Below are positions 18,441 through 26,549 of a DNA stretch of 64,000 nt, piece after piece. Both the position numbers and the translations under genes were made by a program. This DNA comes from Flagellimonas olearia. Lineage in GTDB: Bacteria; Bacteroidota; Bacteroidia; Flavobacteriales; Flavobacteriaceae. Position 1 is the first letter of the stretch. Each line of letters starts with the position of its first letter. Location of the stretch: NCBI RefSeq assembly GCF_009184425.1, contig NZ_WELG01000002.1, forward strand, positions 496,001-560,000. Reading direction: 5' to 3'. A model generated the notes under the pieces. That model was not told the DNA's origin, made no database searches, and saw only the letters and a list, made by a program, of their open reading frames with translations.

Positions 18441-18443
18441 CTT

Positions 18444-18893
18444 CTACCTCACCGAAACAACGGTGACCCCATAAATGATGAGTGATGATAAAAATATCCC
18501 CAAGGCATTTGCCAAGAAGGCTTTTTTCTTTTCAATCTTCAGTAGATAGGAGGCTATACTTCCCGCATAAACGCCAGTACCAGGCAAGGGAATCATGACA
18601 AAAAGAACCAATCCGAAAAAGCCATACTTTTGGACTTTGTCCGCTGTACCCGTCTTCGCCCTTCGGGCCACGAAAAGTGCCGATTTTTTATAAGGCCTCC
18701 ATTTGGTCAAATGCTTATTAACGTTCTCCAAGAAAAACATCATCATAGGGAACACGAGCAAGTTGGACAGGAAACAGGCCACAAAAACCACATAACTGTT
18801 CACTCCCTTACCTATCCCGTACGGAATTCCAACCTTGGACTCCCCGAAGGGAGACAGGCTCCAAAACATGGCTATTATTAAATCGAAAATCAT
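18444..18893 (-). CDS. Small multidrug export protein family (COG2426)
   Basis: 149 residues from ATG 18893; a GTG at 18911 would add six residues. It is a compact membrane protein with about four helices. FWSLSPFGESKVGIPYGI at the N-terminus and FFGLVLFVMIPLPGTGVYAGSIAS are the conserved family regions. The family name is historical; transport of drugs has not been firmly shown, and a DedA-like scaffold is a possible alternative. It ends convergently 3 bp from dinB. Confidence 0.72.
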   Translation of the reverse strand: MIFDLIIAMFWSLSPFGESKVGIPYGIGKGVNSYVVFVACFLSNLLVFPMMMFFLENVNKHLTKWRPYKKSALFVARRAKTGTADKVQKYGFFGLVLFVMIPLPGTGVYAGSIASYLLKIEKKKAFLANALGIFLSSLIIYGVTVVSVR

Positions 18894-18980
18894 GTAATTC
18901 CAGTAAACCACAAAACTACTGCTGAAATTGGGTTGTAGTATACTCCTTTATGCTAAAAAATGATTAAAAAAACAGTAGAC

Positions 18981-18990
18981 AGACCGGTCT
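18981..18990. promoter_or_regulatory. Palindromic operator-like site AGACCGGTCT
   Basis: A perfect 10-bp palindrome 18 bp before the TetR start codon, inside the 115-bp divergent gap between the TetR and small-export genes. Similar AGACC-GGTCT half-sites are used by TetR-family regulators such as NemR, so autoregulation and control of the divergent exporter is the simplest reading (inference). Confidence 0.55.
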
Positions 18991-19008
18991 TTTGTATATT
19001 TTTATGGG

Positions 19009-19584
19009 ATGAAGACATCCATCCACGAGAAGATCATTGATACGGCAAGCAATCTGTTTTATATCCACGGGTACCATTCCACCGGAATCAATGAGATCAT
19101 AGCTAAAAGTGGCATTGCCAAAGCCACACTCTATGGTCATTTTAAATCCAAGGAAGATATTTGCATCGCTTATTTGAACCACAGGCATGATGGCTTCATG
19201 AAATCCCTTGAAGAGTTCGTGGGACGAAGAAAAAAAGGAAAGAACCAGCTTTTAGCCATCTTTGACTTTCTACAAGACCTATACCGGGAAGACCATTTTA
19301 ATGGTTGTTGGGGAATCAAGACCTTAGGGGAGCTGTCCCCTAAAGAGAAAAAAATACTCGAAGTGATCCAAAAACAAAAAAAGGAGCTGTTGCTTTTTTT
19401 AGGTGAAGTGGTTGGGGCCAATATCGCCAATCTCTCCAAGGCCGAAATTGAAAGAATATCCAGTGGACTTTATCTTTTGTACGACAGTGCCATAACCGAA
19501 AGCCATCTTTTTAAGAACGACTGGCCCATTTTCATGGCCAAAAGCATAGCACCCTCCCTTTTTGCCGATTTGGAAGTGGAATAA
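19009..19584 (+). CDS. TetR-family regulator
   Basis: 191 residues. The N-terminal helix-turn-helix is textbook: IIDTASNLFYIHGYHSTGINEII then KSGIAKATLYGHFKSKEDIC. The C-terminal domain is of the TetR_C type with a CWGIKTLGELSP turn; a cysteine at about residue 100 could be redox-reactive. The palindrome AGACCGGTCT sits just upstream. Divergent from the small export gene, so it may control it. It ends before a bidirectional terminator shared with the AhpD-like gene. Confidence 0.9.
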   Translation: MKTSIHEKIIDTASNLFYIHGYHSTGINEIIAKSGIAKATLYGHFKSKEDICIAYLNHRHDGFMKSLEEFVGRRKKGKNQLLAIFDFLQDLYREDHFNGCWGIKTLGELSPKEKKILEVIQKQKKELLLFLGEVVGANIANLSKAEIERISSGLYLLYDSAITESHLFKNDWPIFMAKSIAPSLFADLEVE

Positions 19585-19612
19585 AAAAACCCTTTCAAAA
19601 ATTTGAAAGGGT
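19584..19612. terminator. Bidirectional terminator between TetR and AhpD-like genes
   Basis: A perfect inverted repeat, ACCCTTTCAAA (19589-19599) with TTTGAAAGGGT (19602-19612), flanked by a run of seven A that becomes a U-run for the minus-strand gene. It serves the convergent pair. Confidence 0.8.
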
Positions 19613-19638
19613 CCTTGTTCCTAAAACTAGTTTTAAGC

Positions 19639-20187
19639 TTAAGCTTCCACTTCTTCCAAAGGCTGTGCCACCGGAAAATCGATAGGGGCGTCAAATGTAT
19701 TGTTGATAAAGTTGGAAATGGTCTTGTCTCCCACCAACAAAATAGTGTCGATCAAGTTTTCCTTGGTCCATCCGGCAGCAAAGAAATTATCCAAAACATT
19801 GGCATCGGTAGTCCCTTTGTTCTCGGTAATGTTTTTGGCCAATCGAGCCAAGGCATCCAACTTGGCATCAAAAGAGGCTTTTCCCGCTCTCAGTTCCAAA
19901 ATTTGGGCCTCTGAGAAACCGTTCATTTTTCCTATGGCCGTATGGGCCGATAGACAATACAGACAGTTGTTCACTTCACTTACGGCCAAGTTTACCACTT
20001 CCTTTTCTTTGGCTTTCAAGGAGGTCTTGCCATTGGCAAAGGTTAAATAATTGCCCAATGCATTTTCGGAATGCGCATAGGTGGCGTAAAGATTGGGAAC
20101 AAAGCCCAACGCCTTTTCCAAGTTGTCAAAAATGGCCTGATTGGCTCCGCTTACTTCTTCTCTTTTGGGTACATTAAATGTGCTCAT
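19639..20187 (-). CDS. Carboxymuconolactone decarboxylase / AhpD-like peroxidase-fold protein
   Basis: 182 residues. The active-site motif E-V-N-N-C-L-Y-C-L-S-A-H-T (about residues 71-83) has the CxxC and downstream His of AhpD-type alkylhydroperoxidases. The rest is helical (ELRAGKASFDAKLDALARLA). A role in detoxifying peroxides or other electrophiles is likely. It lies downstream of a 52-aa ORF on the same strand (33-bp gap) and of an AraC gene. A second, distinct member of the family is at 53562. Confidence 0.85.
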   Translation of the reverse strand: MSTFNVPKREEVSGANQAIFDNLEKALGFVPNLYATYAHSENALGNYLTFANGKTSLKAKEKEVVNLAVSEVNNCLYCLSAHTAIGKMNGFSEAQILELRAGKASFDAKLDALARLAKNITENKGTTDANVLDNFFAAGWTKENLIDTILLVGDKTISNFINNTFDAPIDFPVAQPLEEVEA

Positions 20188-20220
20188 GATCTAAAAATTT
20201 TAAATGAATTATTATTTTGA

Positions 20221-20379
20221 TTATCTATTTTGTACAAATGGTCTTTCCGTATCACAATAGAAATCGTGATGGTGGTTTTGCTCACAATGATCGTTGGCAA
20301 TGACAGTCTGGACCACTCTTCTTTGTGGTGTCCTAAAAATTTCGATAAGATTGAAAAGGGTTTTTCCTGTATGCTTCAT
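20221..20379 (-). CDS. Small ORF, 52 aa, His/Cys-rich centre, upstream of AhpD-like gene
   Basis: A complete ORF of 52 codons from ATG 20379 to TAA. It starts MKHTGKTLFNLIEIFRTPQR, contains a cluster DHCEQNHHHDFYCD (two Cys, four His within 14 residues, metal-binding looking) and ends PFVQNR. It lies 33 bp before the AhpD-like gene on the same strand, and a near-consensus -7 element CATCTTTG (plus-strand 20405-20412) is 25 bp upstream of its start. I do not recognise a family. It fills a gap that otherwise would be a 280-bp leader. It could alternatively be a leader peptide or chance ORF. Confidence 0.45.
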   Translation of the reverse strand: MKHTGKTLFNLIEIFRTPQRRVVQTVIANDHCEQNHHHDFYCDTERPFVQNR

Positions 20380-20470
20380 CTTTGGTTTGTTTTAAATTAC
20401 AGTGCAAAGATGTTGCGAAAAGGAAGGTAGATGTTAGGAGGAATTTCCCGAGGACTTGCCCATTTTTCCC

Positions 20471-21319
20471 TTAGGCGGGGACCAGCTGGTTTTCCCTATA
20501 CTCCGAAGGGGTCATTTGGGTCATTTTTTTGAAGAATCGGCTGAAATGGGCAGGATCATTGAAGCCAAGGTCATAGGCAATTTCCTGATTCTGTTTATCC
20601 GTATAGTTTATGAGACGCTTTGCCTCCAAGACAATACGGTCCAAAATAATCTGTTGGGGCGATTTTTGATTATAGATGGAAAAGAGATTGGAAAGTGTTT
20701 TAGGGGATTTGTACAACATTTCGGCATACTCACTCACCTTTCTTTTGGTCTTAAAATTCAGATCCACCAGATAATTGAACCTTCGGATAATATCTATTTG
20801 ATCGTTGCCCAAGGTTTTTACAATGAGTTGTTCCTTGGCCAAGCGGGTGGTCATAATGATCAACCGCTTTAAGAGCATCTGAAGCATTTCTCCTTGGATG
20901 TTGTCCGGGGTCGAAAACTCTTCCACAAACATATCGTACAATAGATTGAACTTGCGCAGCTCTTCTTTTTGGATGGTTACAATGGGCAAATCCTGTGTTC
21001 CAAAAAACAATATCCCATTACAGGAAACCTCACTGTCATGATCAAAGACACAATAGAATTCCCTGTTGAAAAAAATAGCGGAGAGCGGCAACTCGGTTTC
21101 GGTGTAAGAAACATGTTGCAGGTACGTAACCGTTACCATTTGGTTGGGCATTAGCTTCAATGGCATCCCATCTACCATAATGGTGAGGGGGCCCTCATTT
21201 CGGTTCCATAGGAATTTAATGTTGTTGGGTATAGGGGAGTGTCTTGGGCAATCGTTTTTAATGTCTTCCACCAGCCGGAGCATGGCCCCTAATCTTGTAT
21301 CCTTGAATTCGTATACCAT
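20471..21319 (-). CDS. AraC-family transcriptional regulator
   Basis: 282 residues. The C-terminal double helix-turn-helix is at about 195-280: KRKVSEYAEMLYKSPKTLSNLF, then EIAYDLGFNDPAHFSRFFKKMTQMTPSEYR, which is the diagnostic AraC/XylS pattern. The N-terminal about 150 residues form a cupin-like sensor part (PLKLMPNQMVTVTYLQHVSY). The ligand is not known. It is followed on the same strand by the 52-aa ORF and the AhpD-like gene, which are candidates for control by this protein. Confidence 0.92.
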   Translation of the reverse strand: MVYEFKDTRLGAMLRLVEDIKNDCPRHSPIPNNIKFLWNRNEGPLTIMVDGMPLKLMPNQMVTVTYLQHVSYTETELPLSAIFFNREFYCVFDHDSEVSCNGILFFGTQDLPIVTIQKEELRKFNLLYDMFVEEFSTPDNIQGEMLQMLLKRLIIMTTRLAKEQLIVKTLGNDQIDIIRRFNYLVDLNFKTKRKVSEYAEMLYKSPKTLSNLFSIYNQKSPQQIILDRIVLEAKRLINYTDKQNQEIAYDLGFNDPAHFSRFFKKMTQMTPSEYRENQLVPA

Positions 21320-21394
21320 GGGAAATATTGGACTAAAATGAGCTTATGTTCCCGTTAGTCCCCCATTTTGGCCCATGCTTACAGGGCATAAAGC

Positions 21395-21433
21395 AAAAAT
21401 CCCAGATTCCATGGGTTTCATGGAATCTGGGAT
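21395..21433 (-). terminator. Terminator of pyruvate kinase gene
   Basis: A 15-bp perfect stem (21399-21413 with 21419-21433, ATCCCAGATTCCATG) and, on the minus strand, a following U-run (TTTTTGC). It lies 39 bp downstream of the pyruvate kinase stop. Confidence 0.85.
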
Positions 21434-21471
21434 GGTTTAAATAACTTTTTACTGAGGTATAGGCACTTGTA

Positions 21472-22914
21472 CTAAAACAAGCATTTTTCAATCTCGCTCA
21501 CCCGAAGGGTGTTCACCATTCCCTTGTCCTTAATGGGCATGGCCGCCAAACTAATGAGCATATCCCCCACATCCAAAAATCCTTTTTTGCAGGCAATTCG
21601 GTTTACATCCTCAATGGTTTCGTCCGTGGAAACAAAACGATCATAATAAAATGCCTTGACGCCCCACAACAGGTTCAACTGTGTGAGTATTCTTTTGTTG
21701 GAGGTAAATACCAAAATATGGGCGCTAGGTCTCCATGCCGATATTTGAAAAGCGGTATACCCACTGTTGGTCAAGGTTGAAATCGCCTTGGCCTGAATCT
21801 CATTGGCCATCAATGCCGCATGATAACATACCGATTTGGTAATATATCGCTTGGTGCGAATATGGGGAGGTGTTTGCGGCACCTTTATCAATTCCGAGTT
21901 TTCAACACTGGTCAAAATACTGGCCATTTTCTCAATCACCTGAACGGGATAATTTCCAACCGATGTTTCACCGGACAGCATCACTGCATCCGCGCCATCC
22001 ATAACGGAGTTGGCTACATCGTTCACTTCGGCCCGTGTTGGCGTTAAACTGGTGATCATGGTTTCCATCATCTGTGTTGCAATGATCACAGGGATTCTGG
22101 CTTTTTTGGCCTGAAGTACCAATTTTTTCTGGATCAAAGGAACTTCCTGTGCTGGAACCTCCACACCCAAATCGCCACGGGCCACCATAAGTCCGTCACA
22201 ATAGGCCACAATCTTATCGATGTTTTCAACAGCCTCTGGCTTTTCTATTTTGGCAACGATTGGAATTTTGTGATCCGTATGCTTACTGATCAAGTCCTGT
22301 AGGTCTATCAAATCTTGGCTATGGCGTACAAAAGACAGGGCAATCCAATCCACTTTGTGCTCAATGGCATATATGGCATCCTTGATATCCTTTTTGGTCA
22401 GGGCCGGCAATGAAATATTGGTATTGGGGAGGTTGACCCCTTTTTTGGATTTCAATGGTCCTCCTTGTATCACAGTAGCTGTGACCTCATCCTTTCCGTT
22501 GGTGGATTTTACTTCAAAAATCAACTTGCCATCGTCCAAAAGGATACGCTCTCCCGGTTTTACATCCTGAGGAAAGCTTTGATAGTTCATATATACCCGT
22601 TGTGCTGTTCCTTCAAAGGGCTCACCAGTGGCAAAAGTGACCTCGTCCCCAGGGACAACCACGGCCTCACCGCCCATGACCCCGACCCTAAGCTTAGGGC
22701 CTTGCAAATCTGCTAGTATAGATGTATGCACCTCCAATTCCTCATTCAACTCACGTATCATGTTGATACGCTCCGTAACATCGTCATAGGAAGCATGGGA
22801 AAAGTTTATCCTAAAAACATCCACCCCTGCCTCTATCATTGCTTTAAGGGTTTCCTTAGTGCTGGTTGCAGGTCCCAACGTTGCTACAATTTTCGTCTTC
22901 TTTCTAGTTGGCAT
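21472..22914 (-). CDS. pyk: Pyruvate kinase
   Basis: 480 residues, normal length. It converts phosphoenolpyruvate and ADP to pyruvate and ATP. Motifs: KIVATLGPATSTKET, DVFRINFSHAS, ILADLQGPKLRVG, the active-site MVARGDLGVEVPAQEVP, and VIIATQMMETMI. The C-terminal allosteric-type domain is present (TNSGYTAFQISAWRPSAHIL). It starts 3 bases after the IPExxxVDY gene ends, so the two form an operon, as seen in many Flavobacteriia, with a strong terminator behind it. Confidence 0.97.
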   Translation of the reverse strand: MPTRKKTKIVATLGPATSTKETLKAMIEAGVDVFRINFSHASYDDVTERINMIRELNEELEVHTSILADLQGPKLRVGVMGGEAVVVPGDEVTFATGEPFEGTAQRVYMNYQSFPQDVKPGERILLDDGKLIFEVKSTNGKDEVTATVIQGGPLKSKKGVNLPNTNISLPALTKKDIKDAIYAIEHKVDWIALSFVRHSQDLIDLQDLISKHTDHKIPIVAKIEKPEAVENIDKIVAYCDGLMVARGDLGVEVPAQEVPLIQKKLVLQAKKARIPVIIATQMMETMITSLTPTRAEVNDVANSVMDGADAVMLSGETSVGNYPVQVIEKMASILTSVENSELIKVPQTPPHIRTKRYITKSVCYHAALMANEIQAKAISTLTNSGYTAFQISAWRPSAHILVFTSNKRILTQLNLLWGVKAFYYDRFVSTDETIEDVNRIACKKGFLDVGDMLISLAAMPIKDKGMVNTLRVSEIEKCLF

Positions 22915-22916
22915 TG

Positions 22917-23381
22917 TTAAAAGATTAAATTTCTTTTTGATTTTAATGTGTGTGTTTCCAACGGGTATGCTGTTACCACCTTGGAAATTTTGTTGATGGC
23001 CTTTACTTTCTCTTGCAAGGCAATTTCATCGGCACCGTCGACCTTTAAAAAATAGTCTATTTCCTTACGTTCCTTGACCAAGTGATTGGTCCTAAAGGAG
23101 GAAGTGCCTCCAAACAGACCATCGGATGGAACGGTTTCCTCAATCGTGCAGGCATTGGAAATCAAGGTCCAATACACATCGTTTATCTCATCCTCCCAAT
23201 CAAATACGGAAAAAAAGAAACTTCCGTCCAAATGGAGGTCGTTTTCCATTCTTTTCAGGTACAGTGAACAATTGGAATTGATACCATAAGCCAAGGCATA
23301 ATCCTCCAAATTGCTGTGGATGGCAATAAGCCCAAAACTGTCATCAAAAAAGTCTGCCGATATCCTATGCGTTGTCAACAT
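22917..23381 (-). CDS. IPExxxVDY-family protein
   Basis: 154 residues. This is a small Bacteroidota-specific family usually encoded directly before pyruvate kinase. The name motif is degenerate here (KERKEIDYFLKVDG near residue 105). The N-terminus HRISADFFDDSFGLIAIHSN and the SFFFSVFDWEDE core fit the family. No function is known, and no membrane segment or catalytic site is visible. The tight link to pyk suggests a role in glycolytic regulation, but this is inference from position only. Confidence 0.75.
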   Translation of the reverse strand: MLTTHRISADFFDDSFGLIAIHSNLEDYALAYGINSNCSLYLKRMENDLHLDGSFFFSVFDWEDEINDVYWTLISNACTIEETVPSDGLFGGTSSFRTNHLVKERKEIDYFLKVDGADEIALQEKVKAINKISKVVTAYPLETHTLKSKRNLIF

Positions 23382-23486
23382 GCCTTTAACACGAAATGTA
23401 AATATACTCTTAATCCCTTTGACTGCCTAGCTGAAACGGTACAATACGTTCAGAAACCAAACGAAAACGTTTGAATTTACCTTTAT

Positions 23487-24230
23487 TTAATCTTGTTGAT
23501 TTTCAATTTTGTTCTGAAGGGCAAAATAGGCTCTTTTGGAAGCCTTCTCTTCTGCCTTCTTTTTGGATGTGGCTCTTGCCTTTGCCAAAATTCGGTCGCC
23601 AATGGTCAGCTTTACGGCGAAGTGTTTCAACTCATCATTCCCGGTGTCCTCGTATACGTTATAGTGGAACGACTTTTTTTGCTTTTGGCACCATTCTATG
23701 ACCAAACTCTTGTAGCTGATCACTTTACCTTCCAACTGATCAATGTCTACATAGGGCTCTATGACCCGTTCATTGATGAATTTTTCACAATAGGGATAAC
23801 CGCGGTCCAGATAAATGGCCCCTACCAGTGCCTCAAAAACATTACCGTGAATATTCTCCCCAAAATGGGACTTTGGGATTCGGCTTTCCACAAACTGTAA
23901 AAGTTCCAAATCCTTTCCCAGTTCGTTCAAGTGCTTTCTGCTCACTACTTTTGAGCGCATTTTGGTTAGGTAACCCTCATCCCCTTCGGGAACTTCATTG
24001 TAGAGATGCTTTGAGATGATGGTTCCCAACATGGAATCGCCCAAAAACTCCAACCGCTCATAATTCATGGGGTTCCCATCGGGGTCCTTTTTGTTCACGG
24101 ACCGATGTAAGAACGCCCTTTTGTAGATCTCAATGTCCCTAGGCTTAAACCCAAGTATTTTTTTGATCCCCAAAAAAAAATCCCCATCCGTATCTGGATG
24201 GGAATTGAATATTTTGGAGGTGAATTTCAT
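23487..24230 (-). CDS. rnc: Ribonuclease III
   Basis: 247 residues. The RNase III signature ERLEFLGDSML is at 58-68, with metal-binding Glu61 and Asp65, and a second acidic site in VFEALVGAIYLDRGY. The double-stranded-RNA-binding domain is at about 170-240 (YKSLVIEWCQKQKKSFHYNV and KKKAEEKASKRAYFAL). It processes rRNA precursors and other duplex RNA. It follows fabF with a 7-bp gap, in the acpP-fabF-rnc order common in bacteria. Confidence 0.97.
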   Translation of the reverse strand: MKFTSKIFNSHPDTDGDFFLGIKKILGFKPRDIEIYKRAFLHRSVNKKDPDGNPMNYERLEFLGDSMLGTIISKHLYNEVPEGDEGYLTKMRSKVVSRKHLNELGKDLELLQFVESRIPKSHFGENIHGNVFEALVGAIYLDRGYPYCEKFINERVIEPYVDIDQLEGKVISYKSLVIEWCQKQKKSFHYNVYEDTGNDELKHFAVKLTIGDRILAKARATSKKKAEEKASKRAYFALQNKIENQQD

Positions 24231-24237
24231 CTTGAAA

Positions 24238-25488
24238 CTACCCTAATTTTTTAAACAAAACACATGCGTTGTGACCTCCAAACCCGAAGGTGTTGCTCAT
24301 GGCCACTTTAACCTCACGTTCTTGAGCCTTGTTCAAGGTAAGGTTCAGCGAAGGATCTATTTGATCATCTACCACACTATGGTTGATGGTTGGAGGAACC
24401 AAACTGTGTTCCATGGCCAAAATGGAAGCAATGGCCTCAATGGCTCCAGCAGCTCCCAGCAAGTGTCCGGTCATGGACTTGGTGGAGTTGATATTAATCT
24501 TTGGTGCATGGTCCCCAAATACTTTGGATATGGCTTTTAACTCGGCCACATCACCCAAAGGTGTAGAGGTTCCGTGGGTATTTATGGCATCCACATCTTC
24601 CGGTTTCAGGCCGGCATTCTGCAAACAGTTCTCCATAACCTTGACCACTCCAATCCCCTCAGGATGTGGTGCAGTCATGTGGTAGGCATCACTGGAAAGT
24701 CCGCCGCCCAATACCTCTGCATAGATTTTAGCGCCTCTGGCCTTGGCATGCTCGTACTCCTCCAAAATAAGAGCACCAGCACCTTCACCGAGTACAAATC
24801 CGTCACGAGTGGCATCAAATGGTCTGGAAGCAGTCTCAGGACTATCGTTTCTTGTAGATAGGGCATGCATGGCATTGAACCCTCCCATACCTGCGATGGT
24901 CACTGCGGCCTCACTTCCTCCAGTAACAATGACATCACAATGTCCCAATCTAATGTAATTGAGTGCATCGATCATGGCATTGGCAGAAGAGGCACATGCG
25001 GATACCGTAGTATAGTTGGGACCCATGAACCCATGCTTTATGGAGATATTGCCCGGAGCAATGTCCGCAATCATCTTTGGAATAAAGAACGGATTGAACC
25101 TTGGGGTTCCATCGCCATTGGCATAGCCAATCACTTCGTTTTGGAAGGTTTCCAAGCCACCGATCCCAGCACCCCAAACAACACCGACCCTAAATTTGTC
25201 CACATTGTCCAAATCTATCCCTGAATCGGCGATGGCCTCATCGGACGAGACAAGGGCATATTGGGCAAACCTATCCAGTTTTCGGGCTTCCTTTCTATCA
25301 AAGAAATCCTCTGGATTATACCCTTTGAGCTCACAGGCGAAGTTGGTCTTGAACTTCTCCGTATCGAAATATGTTATGGGGGCAGAACCGCTCTTACCGG
25401 TCCGTAGTCCTTCCCAATAAGCTCCCAAATTGTTACCAATGGGGGTCAACGCTCCCATTCCCGTAACCACTACTCGCTTTAACTGCAT
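24238..25488 (-). CDS. fabF: Beta-ketoacyl-ACP synthase II
   Basis: 416 residues. The catalytic Cys165 sits in TTVSACASSANA, and the two His are in INTHGTSTPLGD and MTGHLLGAAGAIE. The N-terminus VVVTGMGALTPIGNN is typical. It elongates acyl-ACP with malonyl-ACP in fatty acid synthesis, working on the carrier encoded just upstream. A hairpin between acpP and fabF (25527-25563) may lower its transcription relative to acpP. Confidence 0.97.
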   Translation of the reverse strand: MQLKRVVVTGMGALTPIGNNLGAYWEGLRTGKSGSAPITYFDTEKFKTNFACELKGYNPEDFFDRKEARKLDRFAQYALVSSDEAIADSGIDLDNVDKFRVGVVWGAGIGGLETFQNEVIGYANGDGTPRFNPFFIPKMIADIAPGNISIKHGFMGPNYTTVSACASSANAMIDALNYIRLGHCDVIVTGGSEAAVTIAGMGGFNAMHALSTRNDSPETASRPFDATRDGFVLGEGAGALILEEYEHAKARGAKIYAEVLGGGLSSDAYHMTAPHPEGIGVVKVMENCLQNAGLKPEDVDAINTHGTSTPLGDVAELKAISKVFGDHAPKININSTKSMTGHLLGAAGAIEAIASILAMEHSLVPPTINHSVVDDQIDPSLNLTLNKAQEREVKVAMSNTFGFGGHNACVLFKKLG

Positions 25489-25519
25489 TGAACTATTTTT
25501 TACCCTTTGAAACCTAAAT

Positions 25520-25563
25520 TATAAAAAAATTATCCATGCGATCAAACACCACATGGATAATTT
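25520..25563 (-). terminator. Attenuating terminator between acpP and fabF
   Basis: A 12-bp stem (25527-25538 with 25552-25563, AAATTATCCATG) is followed on the minus strand by a seven-U run. It would end most acpP transcripts and let a fraction read on into fabF-rnc, fitting the much higher need for the carrier protein. Confidence 0.8.
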
Positions 25564-25589
25564 ATACTCTCTAGTAATATATCATGTAA

Positions 25590-25823
25590 TTACTTCGCTT
25601 CTTCTATGTAGCTAATGGCTTGACCAACAGTTGCAATGTTTTCTGCTTGATCATCAGGAATTTGGATGTCAAATTCTTTCTCAAACTCCATGATAAGCTC
25701 AACAGTGTCCAAGGAATCCGCTCCTAAATCGTTGGTAAAGCTAGCTTCTGCTACAACTTCATTCTCATCAACACCCAGTTTATCAACGATGATAGCCTTT
25801 ACTCTTGATGCAATGTCTGACAT
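25590..25823 (-). CDS. acpP: Acyl carrier protein
   Basis: 77 residues, acidic and helical. The phosphopantetheine attachment site is Ser37 in [16 protein letters not shown]. It carries growing acyl chains for fatty acid synthesis. It is the first gene of acpP-fabF-rnc and is divergent from purN, with a 162-bp gap holding both promoters. Confidence 0.98.
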   Translation of the reverse strand: MSDIASRVKAIIVDKLGVDENEVVAEASFTNDLGADSLDTVELIMEFEKEFDIQIPDDQAENIATVGQAISYIEEAK

Positions 25824-25855
25824 AATTATAGTGGTTTTAAAAATTTAATCGTTGG

Positions 25856-25863
25856 CAAAAATA
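25856..25863 (-). promoter_or_regulatory. -7 promoter element of acpP, TATTTTTG on minus strand
   Basis: Exact TAnnTTTG on the minus strand, 33 bp before the acpP start. At the -33 position 19 bp away the sequence is GTG rather than TTG, a one-base mismatch. Confidence 0.6.
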
Positions 25864-25985
25864 AAAAACTTTGGATTAAATACACCATTTGTCGATAAAA
25901 TGTGCCCTAAATTAAACATCTTTAGCTTCAGTACATTACTTTAGCCCTGTAAAGTTAATCGAAAATCCCTTCCATTCCTTACTGG

Positions 25986-26549
25986 ATGAAACGAATAGTT
26001 ATCCTGGCCTCGGGCAGTGGGTCAAATGCAGAAAATATCATCAATTACTTCAAGGAAAGCCCCAATGTGGAGGTTTCAGCGGTGCTGACCAATAAGCATA
26101 CAGCCAAAGTATTGGAGCGATGTGACAGGTTGAACATACCCGGATTCTACTTTAACAGGGCCGCCTTCACAAATTCCGATACCGTGGTCCAATTTATTAA
26201 GGGGCTGGAGGTCGATTTAATTGTTCTTGCGGGATTTTTATGGAAAATTCCTTCAAATATCATTGATGCGTTCCCCAATAAAATCATCAACATACACCCC
26301 GCCTTGTTGCCCAAATATGGTGGAAAAGGCATGTATGGCGAAAAAGTACACCAAGCCGTCAAAGACAATCTGGAACCTGAAACGGGCATTACCATCCATT
26401 ATGTGAACGAACATTATGATGAGGGCGCCATCATTTTTCAGGCAAAAACCTCCATATCCACGGAGGATGATACAGCAACCATTGCCCAAAAAGTACACCA
26501 GTTGGAGTACGAACATTTTCCAAAGGTGATTGAAAAACTTCTTTTGTAA
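25986..26549 (+). CDS. purN: Phosphoribosylglycinamide formyltransferase
   Basis: 187 residues. It transfers formyl from 10-formyl-tetrahydrofolate to GAR in purine synthesis. Conserved sites: ILASGSGSNAENII at the N-terminus, the catalytic N-x-H in INIHPALLPKYGG, and the catalytic Asp in NEHYDEGAIIFQ. The stop and the next start overlap as TAATG. The divergent neighbour is acpP; the purine gene purF lies 1.7 kb downstream on the same strand. Confidence 0.96.
   Translation: MKRIVILASGSGSNAENIINYFKESPNVEVSAVLTNKHTAKVLERCDRLNIPGFYFNRAAFTNSDTVVQFIKGLEVDLIVLAGFLWKIPSNIIDAFPNKIINIHPALLPKYGGKGMYGEKVHQAVKDNLEPETGITIHYVNEHYDEGAIIFQAKTSISTEDDTATIAQKVHQLEYEHFPKVIEKLLL

Noticed and set aside
20230-20430. 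66-aa plus-strand ORF opposite the 52-aa minus-strand ORF
   Set aside because: It ends inside the AraC gene's upstream side without a partner gene or promoter; the minus-strand frame has better context.
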